Shown piece by piece: positions 31,301-39,717 of a stretch of 64,000 bases of DNA. Position numbers and translations under genes: made by a program. Each line of letters begins with the position of its first letter. Within the stretch, counting starts at the first letter, position 1. The stretch comes from a virus, in the IMG/VR virus record IMGVR_UViG_3300019754_000001, positions 29,905 to 93,904 of that record; one strand, written 5' to 3'. The notes beneath the pieces were generated by a model, which was given only the letters and a program-made list of their open reading frames with translations, had not been told where the DNA came from and did no database searches.

Positions 31301-32527
31301 TGTTAAATCAAAATCTATATTATCTTTCCAATTAACATCTGTACTATCTATATAAACATTCCCATCAGAATTAGTCAATACTGCTTGGCCACTACTATTA
31401 AATCTATAAGCTCTTGCATCAAAATCAATATCAAAATAATCTTCTTCAAGATTAGCTAAAAATAAAGTATTATCTTTAATAGCGTGTGTCTTTGGACTTA
31501 TAAATGGTTTTAATAGATTCAACTCTCCTATATCTACGGTTGATAAGATACTATCATATTTAACATCCTGTAGTAGTGAAGTTCCACTCCCTTCATAAAT
31601 TATACTAGCCTCCCCTGTACCATTTAATTCTGAAAACCAAACACGTAGTACTTGGCAATTTGTTGCCATTTTAGCTGAAGGTATAGATAATCCAACAGTA
31701 GTATTAATGTAACCAGTATCATTAGTACTATATTCTCCAAATACTTTATTTGTTGTTGAGTTATTGATAGTTGAACTAATAGGTGTTAGCCCTGTTAGTT
31801 GAACCCATTCAGTATAACCACCATTCTCATATCCTCTTATGTAGTAAATGTAAACACCTACCCTTAAATTACCACCTATATAAGATGCTGTTCTGAATGG
31901 TATATAGGTTTGAGAAGGCATTATATCTAAATCTTCTGAAGTTAAAGAATTTATCCTTGTGTAAGACCCTTGAAGTAGGGGGTCTTCACTAACCTCATTA
32001 GTAAAATCAGGAGCTATATTCAGATGCTTAAGTTTAGTATTACCCCCCTCACCTTTTGAGTAAAAGTAAAGTTTTACTAAGTCATCCTTCTCTCTATTAA
32101 CAAATGCATCTACTATGCCGTTACTTAAAATGCCAGCATATTTATCATCAATTAATACTATTCTAGTGTAACTAATATCTCCATACTTCAATAAATCTAT
32201 TTTAATGTTTCCGGTATTATTAGTATCTTTATAAATTAAAATTATATCATCTTTATCGTTTATCCCTTTACTTATAACCCAATTATTGTTGTAAGGGCTT
32301 GAAGCATCAGCAGTTGAAGTTACATCAGTAGGCCATACTACTGACATTAATGTATTACCATTTGAATTAACTGCTACTCCTTTACTGTTATTCTCATCTT
32401 TATAAATATCTCCATTTAACATATACCTGTACTTACCTTGTTGTAAGTGTAGGGATGGAGAATCTTTATCTATTCCGCTTGTAAATATATTAAACTGTTC
32501 CATAGAGGAAAGTATGTCGCGCGACAA
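28319..32527 (-). CDS. Large tail nozzle/tubular protein, 1402 aa
   Basis: 1402 aa, almost entirely beta strands with many Y, S, T and N residues. The N-terminal part is typical of T7 gp12 / P22 gp10-like nozzle proteins in gene order and style (SMEQFNIFTSGIDKDSPSLHLQQGKYRYMLNGD). It likely forms the end of the short tail tube. The central part has repeated beta-blade-like segments. It lies immediately behind the ring protein gene (4-nt gap), as in other crAss-like genomes. Assignment is by position, size and character; no catalytic motif was seen. Confidence 0.72.
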   Translation of the reverse strand: MSRDILSSMEQFNIFTSGIDKDSPSLHLQQGKYRYMLNGDIYKDENNSKGVAVNSNGNTLMSVVWPTDVTSTADASSPYNNNWVISKGINDKDDIILIYKDTNNTGNIKIDLLKYGDISYTRIVLIDDKYAGILSNGIVDAFVNREKDDLVKLYFYSKGEGGNTKLKHLNIAPDFTNEVSEDPLLQGSYTRINSLTSEDLDIMPSQTYIPFRTASYIGGNLRVGVYIYYIRGYENGGYTEWVQLTGLTPISSTINNSTTNKVFGEYSTNDTGYINTTVGLSIPSAKMATNCQVLRVWFSELNGTGEASIIYEGSGTSLLQDVKYDSILSTVDIGELNLLKPFISPKTHAIKDNTLFLANLEEDYFDIDFDARAYRFNSSGQAVLTNSDGNVYIDSTDVNWKDNIDFDLTDDLVNPFNTNYASGYKFNQAGVLGGEGKNVSYSFLLRSITVGDTESLLNGTDSTLLTQFCQFDEIYRVAVVVHDKYLRRSSAKWIGDIRTPRHDEMSASNDTDEIKAFGLILAVDINVTDYPELYDSYFSLAVVKRDFTDRRILYEGVAVGAATYDQVNAGNSYLTSTTTTKVPSNPTAGGTIYNGEGLSGSDKIDTRLYFYSPEISVFKNSKVTGLKIELIGKLSNIGANEYFNPTGDFFNALALSYPSSFGAYAKYPHFEPIEYDSDNIKDIIDSETIEPGNQVSIDGDLFLNKVHDFVWTSSDSSSGFTVQGDGATAIGIKCDSLTNAMALLDSTHLGYFAIKRDVYPYGGGSYQSRLSSIYVLQGTPRKPAKIYIPELNYIAETGYTGDVFPNLFELQRVINPYSALTSNAKYAELIAFPVASTVNTNLFVGKNPTESTLNTIPGEFREEGNYLKDDGTEVDYPPLYKYNSVYSQTDTGSYAVEKDYSNNQLEKFPTKVAYSDTKVNGETLDSFLSFRVNNFNSAENRLGPVNHMIEKNGNVYVFQDSGMSLARINTRTQIPQDDGTTALMGISTVLDGFTYISDNVGIQKLNEALTSNSYIYFMDINKKKIYRYSSSLEPISDLMGIASHAKKTIDLNTTLIGGYDSITSNMLLTIRNEANGYLYDDIYFDVGSIIGYTYIYGDSSKLLMNIGNIYTLSGEGQSGEYLLYEIFEGGVAFTYVSGYTFGSGDSINMSKYIEEPDSYTLKINEPINAVISYMSFIPSIYIKRFKQFVLSGDSRSLYEYDKVNTNKGEFFGVVYPFVVSYEVGNELPINKQLDALSIHNKIYRYGIDTFNKFSYLEASNISNKTISEITSYGDRARTEHIPIYVKNAEVPTEYTTIDTVKVYTDDIDDVVFTESNRTIYEAEGVKILPYKDYLFNTRNSLNSFNLAMPRLKTGQLDEGGRLVTERIRGKQLVVKLIYDNSIAVDEIRIYNTRTFYSTSTEL

Positions 32528-32531
32528 CTGC

Positions 32532-33200
32532 TTAATCTACAACTCTAACTGCTCCAGAGTTGCTATAAAGCGGCTGCAACCTAGATAATGGCATTATTGA
32601 ACTAAGTCCAAACCACTCATTCATGGCATCAAAGTCTGGCATCAGTGTAGCTGTAGTAGCCGTATTAACATAATATAACCAATCTCTTTCAAACTCCCTA
32701 TAAACTCTCTCATCCACCTTATTATTAATCCAAAGCTTTTTTGATATGTTATACATAACAAAGGAATAAAGAGCTTGTATTACCTCCTCACTATTTAAAA
32801 TTAGAGGGTTTCCCATTTCATCTCTAGGGAATTCTATAACTTCAACATCGAGAGTCCCCTCCTCAAAGTTGGTATGTATGTTCATGCCGTTAATCATGTA
32901 GGCTGGTGTATTTAAATACCGAACATCCATAAATGATTCTACTTTAGACATTGGAAGTCCGTTATATGTTATACTTCTTAAAAAATTAACGCTTTCAGGA
33001 AATGTTCCCATCTTACCTTCTACTTTAACTTCTATGATTCTTTTAACATTAAATCTAGGACTACCTATTTTTCTTAAGGCTCTATATACATATTGTTTTA
33101 CTTTAGGAACTTGTGCCTCCCTAGTGAAAGTACTGTTAGGCATATCTGAGTGCAATCTACTCATGAACTTTTCAAAACTAATAAAATTTACGCTACTCAT
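32532..33200 (-). CDS. Tail ring / head-tail connector protein, 222 aa
   Basis: 222 aa with a helical N-terminal half and a beta-rich segment in the middle, then long helices (EEVIQALYSFVMYNISKKLW). This pattern fits the T7 gp11 / P22 gp4-type adaptor rings that join portal and nozzle. It overlaps the HU-like gene by 8 nt and is followed after 4 nt by the nozzle gene. The ring role is inferred from context. Confidence 0.6.
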   Translation of the reverse strand: MSSVNFISFEKFMSRLHSDMPNSTFTREAQVPKVKQYVYRALRKIGSPRFNVKRIIEVKVEGKMGTFPESVNFLRSITYNGLPMSKVESFMDVRYLNTPAYMINGMNIHTNFEEGTLDVEVIEFPRDEMGNPLILNSEEVIQALYSFVMYNISKKLWINNKVDERVYREFERDWLYYVNTATTATLMPDFDAMNEWFGLSSIMPLSRLQPLYSNSGAVRVVD

Positions 33201-33654
33201 GTAATTTGTGTATTAACTTATAATGGTGTGGGTATATGTATAAACTATACAGTCTGTTATTCTTAAACCTCCCTTTAAAAAATCTTATTGCATATAAGTT
33301 AAATAATAGGAAATTATAACTACCACTAGTCTTGTCATATTTTTTTATACTCTTATCTTCTTTTTTTGGATAAGTTGTCCTAAATACCTTACCCCTATTG
33401 TCAAGTACAACACTAGGACTTCTTTCTATTATCCTCAGTATCCCTAAGTTACTTGGCAACTTTGCTATGTAGAATTCTGTTGCTACTTTATTAAAGACCT
33501 CCTCATAAAAATCATTAACTACCTCAGTGAAGACTTCTTTAGAGATATTGGAAAGTTTTCCTTTATTCCTAGCTGCTTCATATATATCTGAGGTAGTTAC
33601 TGTTTTTGCCTTTGTTATTTTATTTCTAAGGCTATTTATTCTCCCTTCCGTCAT
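33193..33654 (-). CDS. HU/IHF-like DNA-binding protein in the tail gene cluster, 153 aa
   Basis: 153 aa. Residues about 18-85 follow the HU/IHF pattern: an initial helix (TSDIYEAARNKGKLS), a second long helix (KEVFTEVVNDFYEEVFNKVATEF), then the turn and strand (YIAKLPSNLGILRIIERSP), which matches the conserved G-x-G-x-F region. A basic arm region follows (GKVFRTTYPKKEDKSIKK). About 60 extra residues at the C terminus are basic and aromatic. IHF-like genes are a known mark of the crAss-like structural block. It may bend DNA in the particle or at the tail entrance. It overlaps both neighbours. Confidence 0.72.
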   Translation of the reverse strand: MTEGRINSLRNKITKAKTVTTSDIYEAARNKGKLSNISKEVFTEVVNDFYEEVFNKVATEFYIAKLPSNLGILRIIERSPSVVLDNRGKVFRTTYPKKEDKSIKKYDKTSGSYNFLLFNLYAIRFFKGRFKNNRLYSLYIYPHHYKLIHKLHE

Positions 33655-34306
33655 TTTCTAATGTAGGTCTAATACTCATCGGAACATTTAGTTTTTTAAC
33701 TACTTCACCTAAAATGTATTCCCACAGTGCATAGTTAATTGGATAATCATCCCTCTCAACATCATAATAACTCTTACCGTTTATATCTTTGTAGTAAGAT
33801 ACTAGTATTGGATTCTCACATATTAAATCTACTCTTATGTGAGTAAAGAGGGATGCTTTAAAGTTTGCTTCTGGAACTTTTATATAAATATATCCATTAT
33901 CATAATAGGCATATATATCATTTTCTGTATAGTCTTCAAAATTAACCCATTCTGCAGAAGCCTTATCTACCACAGTAACGCTATACCCCCCAAACTCTTC
34001 TATACTGATTTTCTCTAGTGCTAATCTTTCTTTGAAGTTTATTGGTTTTGGTATCTTTACTTTAGTCTTTAGTAGCTTTATTTTTCTATTACTTAAAGTA
34101 GTGCCCACTACAGGCACCACTTCTAAATAACCAATTGTTTGTACTACATTATCTTCTATTGTCTTATTAGCATTTACTTCATTCTTTATAAATAAAGCCC
34201 TTTGAGAATTAATGATAGAAGTATAAAATCTATCATCCATTCTAGTTTCATCTTTATCTAATCTTAAAAGAAGTTTAACTTCATCTATATATTGTCTTAT
34301 TACCAT
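33632..34306 (-). CDS. Putative tail/connector structural protein, 224 aa
   Basis: 224 aa: a helical N-terminal part (MVIRQYIDEVKLLLRLDKDETRMDDRFYTSIINSQRALFI) followed by beta-rich central and helical C-terminal portions. This mixed architecture fits ring or adaptor proteins in short-tailed phages. It begins at a TAATG overlap with the holin-like gene and overlaps the HU-like gene by 23 nt, so the lysis and tail genes are read as one unit. No firm family call. Confidence 0.55.
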   Translation of the reverse strand: MVIRQYIDEVKLLLRLDKDETRMDDRFYTSIINSQRALFIKNEVNANKTIEDNVVQTIGYLEVVPVVGTTLSNRKIKLLKTKVKIPKPINFKERLALEKISIEEFGGYSVTVVDKASAEWVNFEDYTENDIYAYYDNGYIYIKVPEANFKASLFTHIRVDLICENPILVSYYKDINGKSYYDVERDDYPINYALWEYILGEVVKKLNVPMSIRPTLENDGRENK

Positions 34307-34785
34307 TATCTGTCAAGTTTATCAACTACCCATTCTATCTTCTGGTTAAAGTTTTCTGTTGTTGTATTTCTATCTTTTATACTAACTGTTAGTAGCTTAA
34401 CAGCTTCTGCTACATTTTCATTACTCTCTGATATACTATTAAAGGCCATAGAGTTTTCTTTAACAATCTCAAGTAGTTTTGTTTCAGAGCATTCCAAGTG
34501 TTCTATGAATTTACTAACTGTGCCTTCTCTAAGTTCTACAGCTGCATCTCTGTCTGCTCTTAGTGTTGCTATTTCTTCCTTATACTTCTCTAGCATTTTC
34601 CTATGGGTAGCAGATACCTCAGCCATTTGCTTATTCGATAGCTTCGCTAAATACCTTACAGTATATATTAAAGCTATTAAGAACAAGCCGAGGGAGCCTT
34701 TGTCCAATAGAAATGCACTAATACTTACGACATCTGGTGCCCCTGTATTAAGTATTACAAGTAGAAAGGGTAGCATATACATCAC
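34306..34785 (-). CDS. Holin/spanin-like membrane protein with coiled coil, 159 aa
   Basis: 159 aa. The N terminus is hydrophobic (LPFLLVILNTGAPD), and a clear transmembrane helix follows at about 31-47 (GSLGLFLIALIYTVRYL). The remaining 110 residues form a charged coiled coil. Together with the overlapping upstream amidase-like gene this looks like a lysis cassette: the membrane protein would release or help the cell-wall enzyme. A holin is the most likely role; a spanin-like protein is an alternative because of the long coiled coil. The start lies 38 nt inside the preceding gene; a later ATG is possible. Confidence 0.62.
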   Translation of the reverse strand: MMYMLPFLLVILNTGAPDVVSISAFLLDKGSLGLFLIALIYTVRYLAKLSNKQMAEVSATHRKMLEKYKEEIATLRADRDAAVELREGTVSKFIEHLECSETKLLEIVKENSMAFNSISESNENVAEAVKLLTVSIKDRNTTTENFNQKIEWVVDKLDR

Positions 34786-35254
34786 TTGGTTGTGTTGATT
34801 CTACATCGGTGAAAGTATTTGGAAATAATACATTATAGCATCTAGCAGTATCTTCAGAACATATCCTTTTGAGGGGACTATTTAACTTAATATCTGTTAT
34901 ATCTTTTAAAGGTTGTTTAAGAAGTAAATTAACAAAGTCATATTCACTACGTTGATTATGGCAATAGCCGTTAAAAACTTCCAACCTTTCAGATTTCTTA
35001 GTCTCTTCATAAATTCCGTATATTCGATTTTCGTACTCTTTTAGATATGTTATTAGATCTATTTTAATATTTCCATCTTTTTCCATTTCCCTGACCATCA
35101 TATTCCCGTCAGGAGATTTATACACTATTGCAGTATGAGTTACCTTTCCTTGAAACTTTTCAATTAAGAGACTTAACCAAGCTCTAAATGAAAAGAATTT
35201 AAATGGCCTGCGTGTTATAAATATAACACTTCCTTCTTTTAAGTTTTTATTCAT
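34748..35254 (-). CDS. YiiX-type permuted NlpC/P60 cysteine hydrolase, probable endolysin
   Basis: 168 aa. The fold is the circularly permuted papain-like type (YiiX/YebB group). The histidine comes first (KVTHTAIVY, H40), then an acidic residue (MVREME, E56), a YDF element (105-107) and finally the nucleophile in ICSED (C132). An early strand pair (GSVIFITRRP) begins the domain. Such enzymes cleave peptide or amide bonds of peptidoglycan. Position next to a holin-like gene supports a role in host lysis; deacylation of lipids is an alternative activity of the superfamily. The start overlaps the previous stop by 4 nt. Confidence 0.75.
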   Translation of the reverse strand: MNKNLKEGSVIFITRRPFKFFSFRAWLSLLIEKFQGKVTHTAIVYKSPDGNMMVREMEKDGNIKIDLITYLKEYENRIYGIYEETKKSERLEVFNGYCHNQRSEYDFVNLLLKQPLKDITDIKLNSPLKRICSEDTARCYNVLFPNTFTDVESTQPSDVYATLSTCNT

Positions 35255-35757
35255 ATTCTTCTATTTGTTGTAATATAAAATCCGTTAACTTTAATTGAAG
35301 CTCCGTCTTCACTACTGAATACTATTTCAGCAGGATTATCCCTTGTCCCCACATTACCTATATAGAAACCAGACATTCCTACTAATTGATACTCTCCAGC
35401 AGCTTTAAATTGCCACGTGCCTATATGTAAACTGTATTGATTACCTCCTATATCACATACTAAATCTAAATCAGCTTCTTGATTAATAGCAGTAGTGGTA
35501 ACCAATAAATCAGTTCTTATTATTAATTGATCTCCTAAAGAAAAGCCACTAAAGTCAAACTGGCTTGTTTGTGAATTAAATATACTATCTATATCTAAGG
35601 GCTTATATTCTTCTGTAGAATAAGGCCCATTCTTATCGCAAGGTATAGTTAAATTTCCAGAAATATATGATAAGGGAGTTGTTTGAGTTGTTAAGTCATT
35701 CAAATCCCAAAATCCATTAATTGGTAATCTAACTACCTTAGTAAAATTAGTTCCCAT
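35251..35757 (-). CDS. Fibre-tip-like beta-sandwich protein, 168 aa
   Basis: 168 aa, beta-rich throughout, with the pattern of a jelly-roll receptor-binding or fibre tip domain (repeated short strands, SGFSLGDQLIIRTDL, GTWQFKAAGEYQLVGMSGFYIGN). Its first residues (MGTNFTKVVRLP) resemble those of the upstream 215-aa protein (MGTGFIRTSI), suggesting a shared attachment peptide. It joins its neighbours by TAATG and ATGA overlaps. Role inferred from the fibre gene cluster. Confidence 0.58.
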   Translation of the reverse strand: MGTNFTKVVRLPINGFWDLNDLTTQTTPLSYISGNLTIPCDKNGPYSTEEYKPLDIDSIFNSQTSQFDFSGFSLGDQLIIRTDLLVTTTAINQEADLDLVCDIGGNQYSLHIGTWQFKAAGEYQLVGMSGFYIGNVGTRDNPAEIVFSSEDGASIKVNGFYITTNRRI

Positions 35758-36404
35758 TATACATGTTTTGAATATTCTGTTTCAGAACCTCTTGAATCGT
35801 ATTCTATATGAGCATCTACAAATACAGCCTCAACATTCCCACTATTGCTATCTGTTCTTGCTAATCTAAATTCTATTGTTGAAGATATACTGTGACCACT
35901 TAAATCTACATTGACTAATCTTGTTATTTGGTTAATAGACCCAGTTCCTGGATATGTAAATACATTATTAACTGAAGTAGAAGATGTAGCAGTTGTCCAT
36001 TCTGTAGCAACTACCTGAGAATTATCTTGTATTCTATATTGGACAGTGAATATCTTTTCAGCAGCGTCAGCCTGTTTCCAATGTATGTGGAGTCTCATTT
36101 CTGAATCAGGTTTAGCTCCATGGGGCTTTTGAAAATTAAATATAAGTCTGTCATTAGAATCAGATATATCTCCTCCGGGCTGCATAGTTATTGAATTATC
36201 TTCATAATTATAATCAACTGTTCCAGATGTACTTGTCAATCTTCTACCTGTTAAACTTCCTGTTAAATCATCCCATATAGTAGCATCTCCTCGATGCCTC
36301 ATATCACCAGTCTCACTGAACTCAGTATAATTACCTCCACTTACATCACCTATCTTTAGTTCAGGAGGATTAACTATAGATGTTCTAATAAATCCTGTTC
36401 CCAT
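35757..36404 (-). CDS. Fibre-associated beta-sandwich protein, 215 aa
   Basis: 215 aa. After a short N-terminal tag and a segment with GDATIWDDLTGSLTGRRL, the C-terminal 120 residues form a beta sandwich (SEMRLHIHWKQADAAEKIFTVQYRIQ). That type of module is common in fibre and receptor-binding proteins of phages. It is probably part of the adhesion apparatus. The start is 2 nt after the preceding stop and the end overlaps the next start (TAATG). Confidence 0.58.
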   Translation of the reverse strand: MGTGFIRTSIVNPPELKIGDVSGGNYTEFSETGDMRHRGDATIWDDLTGSLTGRRLTSTSGTVDYNYEDNSITMQPGGDISDSNDRLIFNFQKPHGAKPDSEMRLHIHWKQADAAEKIFTVQYRIQDNSQVVATEWTTATSSTSVNNVFTYPGTGSINQITRLVNVDLSGHSISSTIEFRLARTDSNSGNVEAVFVDAHIEYDSRGSETEYSKHV

Positions 36405-36406
36405 AA

Positions 36407-37267
36407 TTAAACTATTTTAAGTATTTCTATACTACCTGTTGTAATCACATAAGCTAAAGCTCCTAAAGTATTATTTAAACTTGCCGTGAATAAGTAAGCT
36501 GCACTTGCTTGAGCTGTATCTCCTAATATACTACCTGTAAAATCAGAACTTGTTATAAATGTTACAGATTTTGCTCCAGAAGCTACTGTTCCATCCGCAA
36601 TAACAGTAGTCTTACTAGGAGTTTCAGTAGTTGTAGCTATTGATACTGGTTGTGTATCAGTTAAATTTGCCTTTAATGCAATTTCAACTAATAAGCTATC
36701 TAGCACTGTTTTAACTAAAGCTAATGTAGTTTCTGTCGAAGCGCCTGAAGCTAAAGGTAAAGTTGCTATACTGACCGGTTGGGTTTCTGATAAATCAGCT
36801 TTTGATTGCAACTCTGTAAGGAGATTAACTAAAGAAGTAGTTATATCCCCAGTATCTATATTTATACTACCATCAGCATTTATAGATAATAAATTAGTTC
36901 CATCTCCTATTCTAGTGCTATCAAAATTAACACCTAGATGACTTAACTGCACTGCTAAGTCTCCAGCTGTTATATTAATATCCCCAGTCACTCCAGTCAA
37001 CTTAACTGGGAGGGGAGCATTATTACTTGGAGTAGCTATATCTTCAGTTACTGTAACTTCAGTTCCATTTAAACTAAATCTAGCTAATGAATACTGGTCT
37101 TCAGTCGCATCTGCCTTGGCCTGTAAATCTGATAGTATTGAAGATAAGTTAGCTAGTATCGATGCTGAGTTAGCTTCTACTACGCTCCCGGTATTAGATA
37201 ATGCGGGGGAGTTTAATAGAAAGCTGCCCAGCCTTAAAAATAGTATTTCTGCCTGTGTTAACGCCAT
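36407..37267 (-). CDS. Repeat-containing tail/head fibre protein, 286 aa
   Basis: 286 aa, rich in S, T, A and L. Two copies of a unit can be read: LQSKADLSETQPVSIATLPL and, further on, IALKANLTDTQPVSIATTTE. A related copy lies nearer the N terminus (LQAKADATEDQYSLA). Helical segments between the units (ETTLALVKTVLDSLLVEI) suggest an alternating trimeric shaft. It is probably a fibre shaft; the downstream small beta proteins could be its tips. Confidence 0.6.
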   Translation of the reverse strand: MALTQAEILFLRLGSFLLNSPALSNTGSVVEANSASILANLSSILSDLQAKADATEDQYSLARFSLNGTEVTVTEDIATPSNNAPLPVKLTGVTGDINITAGDLAVQLSHLGVNFDSTRIGDGTNLLSINADGSINIDTGDITTSLVNLLTELQSKADLSETQPVSIATLPLASGASTETTLALVKTVLDSLLVEIALKANLTDTQPVSIATTTETPSKTTVIADGTVASGAKSVTFITSSDFTGSILGDTAQASAAYLFTASLNNTLGALAYVITTGSIEILKIV

Positions 37268-37292
37268 AATTAAATTATTTAATATTCTGTGT

Positions 37293-37685
37293 TTATGTTT
37301 CGTTTATTATGCTTGGAATGTTAATATCTGAATACTCTGTAGATATTAGTTTAATTACAGTCGATTCAGGAAAAACAACTTCCTCATTCTCATTAAAATT
37401 CTCAACTGTAGATATTAAAACTATTCCAGTCTCTTCTGGAAATCTTCCAATCTCTTCTCCCTGCTCTTGAGTAGATATAGTAATAACATCAGTAAGTGTA
37501 TCATCTGCATATACTTTCATATTTACATCAGATGTTGTATAAGTATCATTTGCAACTTGACCTACAAATGAACTACCTTGATAGTAGTCGTCACCTTGAT
37601 AAGTGATATAACCTACACCATCTACTGTGTTACTTACAGTATACCTTGTCCCTATTTGTATATTTCCACTAATTACTTCTATCAT
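37293..37685 (-). CDS. Small beta-rich structural protein, 130 aa
   Basis: 130 aa, acidic and beta-rich (GNIQIGTRYTVSNTVDGVGYITYQGDDYYQGSSF). The N-terminal half resembles the short repeat-type domains found in phage fibre proteins. It starts at a TAATG overlap with the beta-helix spike gene, so the two are probably made together and may form one complex. No specific family call. Confidence 0.52.
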   Translation of the reverse strand: MIEVISGNIQIGTRYTVSNTVDGVGYITYQGDDYYQGSSFVGQVANDTYTTSDVNMKVYADDTLTDVITISTQEQGEEIGRFPEETGIVLISTVENFNENEEVVFPESTVIKLISTEYSDINIPSIINET

Positions 37686-39229
37686 TATGATTTAGCATTA
37701 TCTACCTGTATTGTTATTTTTCTTTGCTCCCATCGTAACGGGACTCTCGTTGCTGTTGCATAGCTAAATCCTGTATCTGCATCTCCGAGTAAACCATCTG
37801 CTGACATCATTGGCGGCATTGCTGTTGTTCCGTCATAAGCCTTTATGTAAAATTTCAAATAGTTTAACCCTGATAACGTTGGGTCTGTTTTACTAAATTT
37901 ACATTCAATTGTAGGTCTTTTGCTTGGATATAATTCTCTCAACACACCTGCTCCACTTGACGTTATTACATAAGAAGCGCTATCCGCATAGAAGTTCTCG
38001 CCTACTGCTAAAACAATTACACCTGTTCCGTCATCTACGCTAAGCGTTTCACTTTCACATACGTAAGTTGAACCATTTGTCAGCGTATCTGTGTCTCCTA
38101 ATGTTGTGTTTGCCGTATCTTTATCAGCATTAGTGTATTCACCATTCCGCATAGCTTCAATAACACCATTACCCCATTCTTCGACTAATACAATTTTACT
38201 GTTATCTCGAATATTTGATTCTACAACCCCAATAGATGACGTGGATATTAGATTACCGCTTGCGTCTATGTTTGTTAGTGTGAAGTCTGTCGGAAATGAC
38301 CACGCTCTACCAACAGGCACAGCTCCGATATGCTTTCCTGTTACATAGTTAGCTGTTGCCGAAGGACTCAGGGGGTCTAATGCAAAACCTGCTTTTGTTC
38401 CACTTGTTTGGTCTACGAAGCAAGGTGTTGTTGATGCGTCATACACATCACAATTTGGAAAGTAATCTGTATAAACTCCACCATATAGCAATGCGGCACG
38501 CTCACGCAATGCTCTCATATCGTTCTGTGTAGATAAATCAGGGGTAGTCTCGTTGTAAGGGATAGAACCATCATAAGTAACATAACCGTAAGCATCTGAG
38601 GCAATATCTATTAAACAGCTATAAAAATGATTGTATTTTAATTTCGTTGAAAACGCCGTGGTTAAACTCAAATTGCAACTATTGTATATGTTGTTTATGT
38701 AATCATTTACCTGATTAACATCATAAACCCTCAAGAAAATATCCGATAAGTAAAAAGTATTGTTTTTTACTATTGGTGTTCCATAAGAGCCATTATGAAA
38801 GGTTAACTCTGCGCAATTTAAAAATGTGTTGTTTTCAAAATTAGTTCCTATGCCTAAAGTTGAAAGGTTTGAAGTAGCAAGTAAACTGATGCTTTCTAAA
38901 AAACAATATTTAAAATAATTATTCCCCCCCCTTAATGAAGATATGTCATTATACCCGACTATGTACAGATTTATAAAATTGTATATTGATAAATTGAGAC
39001 TTGAACTTGTTGTTAGTGTATTAAATAACGTCCCGTCCAATACTACATTTCCAATGCCAATGAAATCTTTTGTTGCTGCTAGGGATGTTAAAATCTCAAG
39101 ATATTTTCCATCTTGTATGTAGAGTGTATTATCAATCGCCAAAGCACTGTTAATTGATTGAAGGGGTGCATCTGATGCTCCATTTCCAAGGGTGTCGTTG
39201 CCGAATTTTGAACTTACATATTTTGCCAT
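37685..39229 (-). CDS. Right-handed beta-helix tail spike, 514 aa
   Basis: 514 aa. The first 230 residues show the pattern of a right-handed parallel beta helix: a start segment (YVSSKFGNDTLGNG..PLQSINSAL) typical of pectate-lyase-like spikes, followed by rungs such as FENNTFLNCAEL and IVKNNTFYLSD. The C-terminal half is beta-rich and ends in a domain with TGFSYATATRVPLRW. Such proteins bind and often cut surface polysaccharide. Base composition and codon use are visibly more GC-rich than in neighbouring genes, which suggests exchange between phages. No catalytic residues can be named from sequence alone. Confidence 0.68.
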   Translation of the reverse strand: MAKYVSSKFGNDTLGNGASDAPLQSINSALAIDNTLYIQDGKYLEILTSLAATKDFIGIGNVVLDGTLFNTLTTSSSLNLSIYNFINLYIVGYNDISSLRGGNNYFKYCFLESISLLATSNLSTLGIGTNFENNTFLNCAELTFHNGSYGTPIVKNNTFYLSDIFLRVYDVNQVNDYINNIYNSCNLSLTTAFSTKLKYNHFYSCLIDIASDAYGYVTYDGSIPYNETTPDLSTQNDMRALRERAALLYGGVYTDYFPNCDVYDASTTPCFVDQTSGTKAGFALDPLSPSATANYVTGKHIGAVPVGRAWSFPTDFTLTNIDASGNLISTSSIGVVESNIRDNSKIVLVEEWGNGVIEAMRNGEYTNADKDTANTTLGDTDTLTNGSTYVCESETLSVDDGTGVIVLAVGENFYADSASYVITSSGAGVLRELYPSKRPTIECKFSKTDPTLSGLNYLKFYIKAYDGTTAMPPMMSADGLLGDADTGFSYATATRVPLRWEQRKITIQVDNAKS

Positions 39230-39237
39230 AATTATAT

Positions 39238-39714
39238 TTATTTATCTTCTATTATTATTTGTGGATAAGTAGTTAATAATACATCACCGCCATCCATTTC
39301 GTTAAAATATACAATCTGTTCCGTGTCAGTGCTTTCAGTGAAATTACCTTGCTCTAATACCTTAGCTGTGAAATACTTTAATAAGTCTGTGCTTAACAAG
39401 TTACTCGGCACAACCATTCGCATTATACAATTATCATCTTTCCAACTTATTATATATTTTAAATCTTCTACTTTATAAACGATATCGTTATTTATCTCAC
39501 AATAAATATCTCCATTTAGATTAGTTTTATAAGAAAGCATATCCTTATAAAATCTTTCAGCATAAAATCTTATATTAACGCCATCTTGCTCAACTATTAC
39601 TTCTTGTCTATCTCCTTTGTATGCTGATTTTGTAAGCAAATCATTCATAGAAAACTTATTAAGTATTTCTATAACTATTTGTCTTTGTGCTTCTGTTAAA
39701 TTATAATAGCTCAT
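39238..39714 (-). CDS. Hypothetical protein in the fibre cluster, 158 aa
   Basis: 158 aa. The N-terminal 35 residues are helical (LTEAQRQIVIEILNKFSMNDLLTKSAYKG) and the rest alternates strands and helices. It might be an adaptor or chaperone for the spike encoded directly after it (8-nt gap). No family recognised. Confidence 0.5.
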   Translation of the reverse strand: MSYYNLTEAQRQIVIEILNKFSMNDLLTKSAYKGDRQEVIVEQDGVNIRFYAERFYKDMLSYKTNLNGDIYCEINNDIVYKVEDLKYIISWKDDNCIMRMVVPSNLLSTDLLKYFTAKVLEQGNFTESTDTEQIVYFNEMDGGDVLLTTYPQIIIEDK

Positions 39715-39717
39715 ATT

